DNA of 47,276 bases from Knoellia sinensis KCTC 19936 (GTDB taxonomy: Bacteria; Actinomycetota; Actinomycetes; Actinomycetales; Dermatophilaceae). The position numbers and the translations under genes were made by a program. The notes under the pieces were generated by a model that made no database searches, was not told the origin of the DNA, and was given only the letters and a program-made list of their open reading frames with translations. This document shows positions 41,693 through 47,276 of this stretch, piece after piece (position 1 is the stretch's first letter; every line of letters begins with the position of its first letter). The stretch lies in assembly GCF_000768705.1 (NCBI RefSeq), contig NZ_AVPJ01000021.1:1-47276 (forward strand), written 5' to 3'.

Positions 41693-42967
41693 CTACGCAG
41701 GCACCTTGTCGCGCTCACGCAGGAGCACCGCGGATGCGCCGATCGACCCGGCGACGACGAGCGCGCCGAGCGCCAGCACGTTGAAGCTCGCGAAGTCGAC
41801 GATCACGCCTGCGAGCGCCCCACCGAGGCCGGCCGCGAGCCCCATGACGAGGTCGCTCGCACCCTGCGCGCCGGGGCGCTCCGCCGGTGGGACGGCACCG
41901 GTGAGCAGAGTCGAACCGGACACGAGCGTGCAGGACCATCCGAGCCCGAGCAGGAACAGCGCGATGAGCAGGCGGTTGGAGTGACCCATGGGTGCCGTGG
42001 ACGCCAGCAGGGTGGCCGTGACGAGGATGCCCGAGCCGATCATGGCCACGACACGACCACCGAGTCGGTCGACCGCCATGCCGGTCAGTGGCGAGAAGGC
42101 GAACATCCCGAGGATGTGCATGCTGATGACGAAGCCGATCACGGTGAGGTCCGCGTGACCGTGACGCATGTGCAGCGGCGTCATGACCATGACACTCACC
42201 ATCGTCACGTGGCCCAGCGCGAGCGTGATGACCCCGAGCAGCGCGACGGGTCGGGCGGCGATGACCCGCAGACCACGCCTCACGCTTCCGTGGATGACGT
42301 GTGCGCCCCCATCGCCGGCAGCGACAGCGCGCCGCCGCGACTCGAGGAGCGGGTCCGGCCGCAGGCGCACCAGGAGCACCACGATCGCCAGGCTCAGCCC
42401 GATCAGGGAGAAGACGAAGGGACCGGTGAGACGCGGGATCCCGAGGAGGTCGGAAACGGGCTCGCTGGGGCCGACGAGGTTGGGCCCCAGGACACTGCCG
42501 ATCGTCGTCGCCCACACGACGAGACTCAGGTCGCGCCCACGGTGCGACGGATCGGCAAGGTCGGCAGCGGCATACCTCGCTTGGTTGTTGGAGGCGGTGG
42601 AACCGCCGAACAGGAGGCTCGCGACGAGCAACAGCGCAAAGCTGCCGACGATCCCGGACGCGATGAGGCCCAGAGCCCCGATGAAGGACAGGACATAACC
42701 CAGGGCCAGCCCCGGGCGACGACCGCGGGCGGCGCTCAGCCGGGCCATGGGGACGGCGATGAGCGCGGAGCCGATGACCTGGAACGTCGATCCGAGCCCG
42801 GCGTAGGTCGGCGAGCCGGAGACCTCCTCGGCAAGCAACGCACCCACCGCCACACCACTCGCGAGCGAGATGCCGCCGAGGATCTGCGACATCGACAGGG
42901 TCGCCACTGTGCGCCGCTGCACGGGATCACGTGGCGTGGTCACCTCGGGCGCTTCGGCTGCAGTCAC
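41693..42967 (-). CDS. Major facilitator superfamily transporter
   Basis: A 424-residue, twelve-helix MFS protein. The first half has GAALLAEE-type helix 1 following SMSQILGGISLASGVAVG, then the MFS loop PMARLSAARGRRPGLALGY near residue 72, and NNQARYAAADLADPSHRGRDLSL near 130. The second half repeats this with FSPLTGMAVDRLGGRVVAM. It resembles drug/metabolite exporters; the substrate is unknown. The start is given as GTG 42967 (VTAAEAPEV) because CATACT lies 7 nt upstream; ATG 42997 would add ten residues encoded by a GTATGCCGTCCGCC repeat and lacks a ribosome binding site. Confidence 0.85.
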   Translation of the reverse strand: MTAAEAPEVTTPRDPVQRRTVATLSMSQILGGISLASGVAVGALLAEEVSGSPTYAGLGSTFQVIGSALIAVPMARLSAARGRRPGLALGYVLSFIGALGLIASGIVGSFALLLVASLLFGGSTASNNQARYAAADLADPSHRGRDLSLVVWATTIGSVLGPNLVGPSEPVSDLLGIPRLTGPFVFSLIGLSLAIVVLLVRLRPDPLLESRRRAVAAGDGGAHVIHGSVRRGLRVIAARPVALLGVITLALGHVTMVSVMVMTPLHMRHGHADLTVIGFVISMHILGMFAFSPLTGMAVDRLGGRVVAMIGSGILVTATLLASTAPMGHSNRLLIALFLLGLGWSCTLVSGSTLLTGAVPPAERPGAQGASDLVMGLAAGLGGALAGVIVDFASFNVLALGALVVAGSIGASAVLLRERDKVPA

Positions 42968-43025
42968 CCGACCGAGTATGCCGTCCGCCCCCGACATCGA
43001 TTCGAGCGCCCGCAGCGCTGTCCTC

Positions 43026-43031
43026 TAGGCT
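43026..43031 (+). promoter_or_regulatory. Probable -10 box for tRNA-Arg
   Basis: TAGGCT lies about 25 nt before the tRNA-Arg 5' end. The -35 region is not distinct. Confidence 0.4.
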
Positions 43032-43056
43032 GGCCTGCGGCCTTCGGGTCCTTCCC

Positions 43057-43128
43057 GCCCTCGTAGCTCAGGGGAAGAGCACTTCTCTCCTAAAGAAGGT
43101 GTCGGCAGTTCGAATCTGCCCGAGGGCA
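43057..43128 (+). tRNA. tRNA-Arg(CCT), probable integration site
   Basis: A 72-nt cloverleaf: acceptor GCCCTCG/CGAGGGC, D arm GCTCAGGGGAAGAGC, anticodon stem CTTCT/AGAAG with loop CTCCTAA (anticodon CCT), and T arm GGCAG/CTGCC with loop TTCGAAT. CCA is not encoded. It reads AGG. The integrase gene ends 83 nt downstream on the other strand, as in elements integrated at the 3' end of a tRNA gene. Confidence 0.94.
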
Positions 43129-43211
43129 CCCTGTCTGACCTGCGAAAACGCGACAGTGCGTCCGTCCGACCCCCCGCTGGAGGCCCGAAATGGGCACCAA
43201 ATGGGCACATC

Positions 43212-44297
43212 TCAGATCTCCCGCGCCGCTTCGCCGGCCGTGTAGAGGCCGTCCAGCGCGGCCGCGATGGTGTCGAGCTCGTCGTCGTAGAGGTGGGCGT
43301 AGATGCGCGCCGTGGTGGTGATGGACTCGTGGCCCATCGCCTTCTGGATGAAGCGCAAGTCGGCGCCGGCCATCCGCGCCAGGCTTCCGAACGTGCGCCG
43401 CAGGTCGTGCGGAGTGGCGGCCATGCCGAGCTGCTCGAGGGCCCTGTCGAAGCCGGCTCGGCGACGCCAGTTCCGCACCCGCAGGTAGTCCCCCTCCGGT
43501 GAGGCGAAGACGAGTGCATCCCGCGGCCGGCCGGCCAGCCTCACCGTCAGTGCCGGGACAAGGAGTTGAGGAATCGGGACGTAGCGATGCCCTGCTCGGC
43601 TCTTGGGCTGGTCGACGTCGATCCGACCATCGACCTCGGTGGCGCGCTGCACGACGTGGACTCGTCTGCGCGTGAGGTTGACGTCCTCGACCCGGAGAGC
43701 CGCCAGCTCGGACCACCGCAGCCCCATATAGGCCAGAGACAGCACGATGTCGCGGTCCTGCGGCATGGCCTCAGCGAGGGCGTGGACCTCCTCCACGGTG
43801 AGAATGCGTTCACGGATGGGCGCGCGTTTGGGCAGACGGACGCCCCGCGCGACGTTGACCGGCACCCGACGGGTCGCGGCCGCGTAGTCGAGCACCCTCG
43901 ACAGGACTCCATGCGCCTTGCGGACCGTGTCCGTCCCGAGCCGGGCGCTCAAGGCGGTCACCCACTCCGCCACGTCGGCGTGCTCGATCTTGGCGACGGG
44001 CCAAGCGCCGAAGGTGGGCTCGATGTGTTTCCACGCGTGGCGGTAGCCGGCCTGGGTGGTCGCCCTGAGATGGCTGATCCCTCCGCTCTGGTACTCCGCC
44101 CAGACGGCACCGAGCGTCGCTCTGCCCCGTTGCGGATCGACCCAGTCGCCGCGGCGCCGCTGCGAGAGCACCTGCCTCTCGTAGTCCGCCGCTTCCGACC
44201 GTCGGGCGAAGGAGCGGGAGCGGAACCGGCCGTCGGGCGTGCGGTAGCGCACCCGGTAGGAGTAGGTCCCGTCCCGCCGCTCGCGACGCTCGATCAT
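43212..44297 (-). CDS. int: Phage-type tyrosine recombinase (integrase)
   Basis: A 361-residue integrase. Residues ~1-60 form an arm-binding N-terminus (RRDGTYSYRVRYRTPDGRFRSRSF), ~65-145 a SAM-like core-binding domain, and ~165-350 the catalytic domain. Catalytic residues are visible: Arg in YMGLRWSELAAL, a Lys in DQPKSRAGH, HDLRRTFGSLA, GHESITTTARIYAHLY with the final Tyr. The start is ATG 44297, overlapping the excisionase stop (ATGA). It lies next to tRNA-Arg(CCT), its likely target, and would catalyse integration and, with the excisionase, excision. Confidence 0.93.
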   Translation of the reverse strand: MIERRERRDGTYSYRVRYRTPDGRFRSRSFARRSEAADYERQVLSQRRRGDWVDPQRGRATLGAVWAEYQSGGISHLRATTQAGYRHAWKHIEPTFGAWPVAKIEHADVAEWVTALSARLGTDTVRKAHGVLSRVLDYAAATRRVPVNVARGVRLPKRAPIRERILTVEEVHALAEAMPQDRDIVLSLAYMGLRWSELAALRVEDVNLTRRRVHVVQRATEVDGRIDVDQPKSRAGHRYVPIPQLLVPALTVRLAGRPRDALVFASPEGDYLRVRNWRRRAGFDRALEQLGMAATPHDLRRTFGSLARMAGADLRFIQKAMGHESITTTARIYAHLYDDELDTIAAALDGLYTAGEAAREI

Positions 44298-44512
44298 CTC
44301 GACCGAGCTCCAGCCGCCCTGGACGCGTTGATCCACGCCAGGACTTCCTCGGCGTCGAACCGTCGATGCTTGCCGAGCTTGAACGACGGCGGGCCGCCGC
44401 CCCTTACTGCCCAGTGGTGCACGGTCGAGACCGGCACTCCGCACACCTCGGCGACATCCCGCACGGTCATCAGGGAGGGGAACTCCCTCACGGTCTTTCG
44501 CACTGCCCTCAC
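44294..44512 (-). CDS. xis: Excisionase-family helix-turn-helix protein
   Basis: A 72-residue MerR-like/excisionase DNA-binding protein. The winged helix is LMTVRDVAEVCGVPVSTVHHWAVRGGGPPSFKLGKHRRFDAEEVLAWI, the common pattern of recombination directionality factors and small helix_turn_helix_17 proteins. The GTG start overlaps the rep stop (GTGA) and the stop overlaps the int start (ATGA), so all three genes are translated as a chain. ATG 44470 would give a shorter protein beginning MTVRDVAEV. Confidence 0.85.
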   Translation of the reverse strand: MRAVRKTVREFPSLMTVRDVAEVCGVPVSTVHHWAVRGGGPPSFKLGKHRRFDAEEVLAWINASRAAGARSR

Positions 44513-45939
44513 TTCCTTTCTGCTGGCTGGCTCTTCGCTTCTCTGCTGACGAATTGCGTTGGGAGAGAGCGGATGCGAGAGAGGGCTGCTGATCGGACGG
44601 CCTCCGCCGCCTCTGCCGTCGAGAGGTACCCGCGACCGACGTACCTGAAGGCGGAGACGTGGACGAAGCCCTCCGGCGGCTCGTCCTCGTCGAGGACGCG
44701 TCGGACATCCGCGTCCGGGTCGAGGCGTGCAGGGCGTCGGTGGTGCAGCCGTCGCAGTCGTCGCAGCTGGCCGAAGGTCACCGAGTACGCCCGTGACTTC
44801 GTGATCGGGTGACCCCGATAGCCCAATGTCGCATGTCGGTCAGCGATCCGGGCGAGGTTGTCCACAGACCCCGCGAGCTGCTCGGCCGCCGCGATGATGC
44901 GGACGACGTGGGGGCTGGCACCGAGCAGACGTGCATGTTCCGAAGACCGGACTCTGCCGCTCAGGCCGAAGTCCTCGGTGCTCTTCGTCAGGTACTTCGC
45001 GAGGTAGGCCGCCACCTGCTCCGGATGGGCGGCGGATCGCGAACGGTCGTCGCGTGCCGTGGCTCCACTGATCGTGCGTGTGTCCACCTGCCTCCCCCAC
45101 CGGAGTTCGTATGCCGTCCCCTCGAGACCGGGTTCGGTGAGAGTCACGCTCGCCGCGGCGTCGCGGATGGCGTCCTCAAGATCGGCCACAGTGAGCGGCA
45201 ACGATGACGGCCCGCCGTCGGGGCCGTCTGGACCGTCCAGCCGGAACGGCGCATGGACATGGATCAGCCCGCGCGACTGGAACTCGACCACCTTCGAGTA
45301 GGAGATCCGGCACGTCGCGCGGAACGTTGTGAGGTCGACCTCCGCCTTCTTGGCGAGTGCGCGCTGCAGCGCGATGGTGAACCGACGCCAGAGCTCGGGA
45401 GCGTGCCACTGCCACAGGACATGGCCGACGTAGTCGTAGCACTGCCCGCACAGCGGCTGCCCGACTTGCGGGTCGCTCTCCTCGTGACGCTTCGAGCACC
45501 ACAGCGGGCGCCCGTGCGGACAGAGGGGATGGTCGCGCCGTGGGCGACACAGCCCTGTTCGGCGTTTGCCGTGGACCGCGCCGAAGGATGGTGCGGTGAG
45601 GGTGACGAAGGTGCACGGGTGGTCCGCGACGTTCGCAGGCACGCCCTTGCCGCCGGCCAACCCGCACATGAGCAGGTGCCACGCATCGCCCTTGTACTCA
45701 TGGCTGCACGACGGGCAGACGCTCGCCCGACGGTTGCCGCATCGCACGTAGGTGCGGCCGTCCAGCTCTTGGTCGGACGAGTAGACCGTGGTGATCTCAC
45801 CGGTGGCGGTGTTCACCGACTGGCGCGAGCCGACGAGCCTGATCGGACGGGAGCAGCCGCGGGCACGGCTTTCGGCGTCGCCCACTCCGGCCGCGCCGAG
45901 GACGGCATCCGAAGGTCCGACGTCGAGCATCTTCGACAC
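44509..45939 (-). CDS. rep: Replication initiator, RepSA/HUH rolling-circle type
   Basis: A 476-residue initiator like those of actinomycete integrative elements. The N-terminal half has a zinc-binding region (VRCGNRRASVCPSCSHEYKGDAW near 65-87 and further Cys pairs such as CGQCYDYVGH). The HUH metal motif is in RGLIHVHAPFRLDG near 245, and the downstream AAYLAKYLTKS near 335 is the expected catalytic Tyr region. It would nick one strand to start rolling-circle replication of the excised element. The start is given as GTG 45939, 6 nt from GGGAG; other starts at 45930, 45942 or 46002 are possible. One GTATGCCG lies at 45109. Confidence 0.88.
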   Translation of the reverse strand: MSKMLDVGPSDAVLGAAGVGDAESRARGCSRPIRLVGSRQSVNTATGEITTVYSSDQELDGRTYVRCGNRRASVCPSCSHEYKGDAWHLLMCGLAGGKGVPANVADHPCTFVTLTAPSFGAVHGKRRTGLCRPRRDHPLCPHGRPLWCSKRHEESDPQVGQPLCGQCYDYVGHVLWQWHAPELWRRFTIALQRALAKKAEVDLTTFRATCRISYSKVVEFQSRGLIHVHAPFRLDGPDGPDGGPSSLPLTVADLEDAIRDAAASVTLTEPGLEGTAYELRWGRQVDTRTISGATARDDRSRSAAHPEQVAAYLAKYLTKSTEDFGLSGRVRSSEHARLLGASPHVVRIIAAAEQLAGSVDNLARIADRHATLGYRGHPITKSRAYSVTFGQLRRLRRLHHRRPARLDPDADVRRVLDEDEPPEGFVHVSAFRYVGRGYLSTAEAAEAVRSAALSRIRSLPTQFVSREAKSQPAERK

Positions 45940-45964
45940 CACGCGCTCCCAACAGAGGGTGTGC

Positions 45965-45996
45965 CACGCGGATCGCTGCGGTCCTGGATCCGCGTG
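45965..45996. promoter_or_regulatory. Inverted repeat upstream of rep
   Basis: CACGCGGATC (45965-45974) and GATCCGCGTG (45987-45996) pair perfectly across 12 nt, about 25 nt before the rep start. It could be an operator or part of the nick region. The rest of the 45997-46432 gap is less GC-rich in places (GGGAATATCCC near 46164; a GGGGAAAAACTTC stretch near 46245) and shows no gene, so an origin or promoters may lie here. Confidence 0.45.
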
Positions 45997-46420
45997 ACAC
46001 ACCCGGTCTGTGGGTCGGTGGATGCTGAGGGTCGCCGACGCTCAGGACCGCTCGCACGCCGGGTCGCGCCCCATCGAGGCGCCGCGCGGGTCAACGAGTC
46101 TGCGTGTGTAGCGGCTGTCCATGAGTGCGACCGTTACGGCCAAGGGTGGGGAGCCGACCCCCTGGGAATATCCCGTCTGAGTTATGTGGTGCTGATCCCG
46201 CACGGTCCACCGAACCGCGCCAACGGCGCCCGATCAAGGTGGAGCGGGGAAAAACTTCTACAGGCGGTGCCTGAGCTCGGTTCCGGCACGTCTCCTTGGG
46301 GCGTCCCCACCCATGAGCCTTGCTGGTCAAAACGGTGGTCGCAAACGTCCGGAACTGCCGATGAGCGGGCGCGTGACGATTCGGCTCCACAGAGCCAACC
46401 TCACCCAATCGACCTTCGGA

Positions 46421-46426
46421 TAGCCT
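46421..46426 (+). promoter_or_regulatory. -10 box of leaderless transcript for the 46433 gene
   Basis: TAGCCT ends 6 nt before ATG 46433. Confidence 0.45.
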
Positions 46427-46432
46427 CTCGTC

Positions 46433-46813
46433 ATGGATGACACGAGAGGTTGGACCAGCCCCGACGCGTGGATCCTGGCTTCGATTGCCGACTCGCGGCG
46501 AGGCTCCACGCTGAGCCACGTGATCGGCACTGCAGACGCGTTCAACCACGACATCCCGAGCCGTGACCAACTGGCTTCCAGCATCGGCGCACTCATTGAT
46601 GCGGGGCTCGTGGACTCAGTCAATGGGCGTCTTCGCTTGACCCGCGAGGGCCAGCAGATTCAAAGGACTTGGCGCGGTGGCGCCTTCGAGTGGGGCGAGA
46701 TGTTGCCGCATCTGCAGCGCATGCCTCGGAGCGGTCGGGCTTACCCGCTTAGTGGCGAAGAGTGGCAGCGTGCTTATGACGAGTACTACCCGCCTGAGCG
46801 CCGGCCGCGATAG
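46433..46813 (+). CDS. Conserved hypothetical winged-helix-like protein
   Basis: A 126-residue protein. Its opening MDDTRGWTSPDAWILASIADS and the following LSHVIGTADAFNHDIPSRDQLASSIGALIDAGLVDSVNGRLRLTREG read as a winged-helix fold with a recognition helix and a wing, ending in an Arg/Tyr/Pro-rich tail (YDEYYPPERRPR). It looks like a DNA-binding protein, but I cannot name a family. The -10 box 6 nt upstream supports this start. If it belongs to the element, it could regulate element genes; this is speculation. Confidence 0.7.
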   Translation: MDDTRGWTSPDAWILASIADSRRGSTLSHVIGTADAFNHDIPSRDQLASSIGALIDAGLVDSVNGRLRLTREGQQIQRTWRGGAFEWGEMLPHLQRMPRSGRAYPLSGEEWQRAYDEYYPPERRPR

Positions 46814-47016
46814 CCAGCACGCTCATGTAGCCGCGTGGAGGACGGCTACGCTCGTCCGACTTTGCCGCAGATAGGACTGAGCGATCCTACTGAATTCCGG
46901 TAACCGCTGAGCGGCGAGCCAAAAATCTGAACTGCAGACGGGCAAGTGCTTGGTGGACTCCGTGTGGCCCCAGTGATAGAGCTCAGTCGTGTCCGGGTCC
47001 GTGGCACCATGCTCCG

Positions 47017-47253
47017 GTGCGAAGGGACGAGTTCTGGCGACGATGTCTGGTTCTCGCATTGCCAACCTCGGTCTTGGCCGTGCTGACACGTCCCGGAGCG
47101 GAACCCGGGGACGCGACTATCGCGCTCGCCGGGCTTGCCGCCGTCCTGCCGGTGTTCTGGGTGAGCTACCCCATCTTCTCGCGCTTCGCCCAAATCGAGC
47201 CCACTCGCATGACCAGAAGCGAATTCGCCGTCGACGTCGCATCCTTGGTATGA
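47017..47253 (+). CDS. Small two-helix membrane protein, hypothetical
   Basis: A 78-residue protein beginning at GTG 47017, with a basic start (RRDEFWRRC), a hydrophobic segment (LVLALPTSVLAVL), a second one (ATIALAGLAAVLPVFWVSYPIF), and a short polar end. It stops 23 nt before the window edge. No ribosome binding site is clear and I do not recognise it. The 203-nt spacer before it holds no convincing gene; a minus-strand frame (46823-47089) overlaps it but lacks coding character. Confidence 0.45.
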   Translation: MRRDEFWRRCLVLALPTSVLAVLTRPGAEPGDATIALAGLAAVLPVFWVSYPIFSRFAQIEPTRMTRSEFAVDVASLV

Positions 47254-47276
47254 GTCCCGTGGAGTGGTGGGCTTTG

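Larger units (their letters stand above)
43110..47276. mobile_element. Partial AICE/pSAM2-like integrative element at tRNA-Arg(CCT)
   Basis: The order tRNA 3' end, integrase, excisionase and replication initiator, with the last three as an overlapping minus-strand operon, is that of actinomycete integrative elements such as pSAM2. The attachment core is expected in the 3' half of the tRNA. No second copy of the tRNA 3' end is seen up to 47276, so the right end lies outside the window or is lost. No FtsK-like transfer protein is present in the visible part. Confidence 0.7.

Noticed and set aside
46823-47089. Minus-strand 88-residue open frame
   Set aside because: It overlaps the more plausible plus-strand membrane protein frame and shows no domain, ribosome binding site or -10 box.
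43110-47276. A direct repeat of the tRNA-Arg 3' end marking the right end of the element
   Set aside because: I looked for the T-arm and acceptor sequence (TTCGAATCTGCCCGAGGGC) after 43128 and did not find it within the window.

Overview
The window is high-GC actinobacterial DNA, most like Micrococcales and probably the Intrasporangiaceae group. This is inferred from the gene families, the galU-glp-moaC-mogA-rimJ-sepX gene order, the B-type sdhCAB operon, GTG/TTG starts and apparently leaderless promoters. It is mostly ordinary chromosome, ending on the right in an integrative element next to a tRNA.

Layout. 1-5.7 kb: siderophore-interacting flavoprotein, an ArsR/SRPBCC pair, small proteins, a Band-7 pseudogene, DUF4126 and CPBP membrane proteins, and an AbiEi/DUF559-type protein. 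5.9-9.4 kb: sdhCAB. 9.6-11.7 kb: a DksA/TraR zinc-finger protein with a broken copy of its own tail, small membrane proteins and rsmI. 11.8-18 kb: protein O-mannosyltransferase, a 1179-aa nuclease-helicase fusion and a YihY protein. 18-21.4 kb: a PLP enzyme and M20 peptidase (coupled) plus a lipoprotein. 21.6-28.5 kb: tRNA-Ala, an AI-2E-type transporter, then a minus-strand operon for UDP-glucose pyrophosphorylase, gephyrin-like MoeA/Glp, MoaC, MogA, an acetyltransferase and a SepX/GLPR-like membrane protein, combining molybdopterin and probable cell-division functions. 28.6-37.2 kb: 5-FTHF cyclo-ligase, penicillin-acylase-family hydrolase, cation/proton antiporter, FmdB protein, DEAD-box helicase, SAF/CpaB protein and MscL. 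37.4-43 kb: a small protein coupled to a 1280-aa DUF4011/SF1 helicase with a Vsr-like nuclease end, then an MFS exporter. 43.06 kb to the end: tRNA-Arg(CCT), followed by a rep-xis-int operon with overlapping genes (pSAM2-like) and two unrecognised ORFs. The far end of the element is outside the window.

The most unusual signal is the octamer GTATGCCG. By eye I count 34 copies on the two strands (18 plus, 16 minus), where base composition predicts about two. It occurs in genes (several reading frames), between genes, and as inverted pairs forming hairpins at gene ends. An extended form, GTATGCCGTCCGC, recurs exactly seven times. The lack of strand bias and the terminator pairing resemble DNA-uptake sequences of Neisseria/Haemophilus or the cyanobacterial HIP1 repeat, so this may be an undescribed genome-wide signal.

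Separately, many intergenic spaces hold hairpins that fall into families with conserved centres and variable but still paired stems, including a 3-4 unit tandem array inside the glp-moaC operon. At least ten genes have a TANNNT box exactly 6-7 nt before the start codon, which indicates leaderless transcripts.
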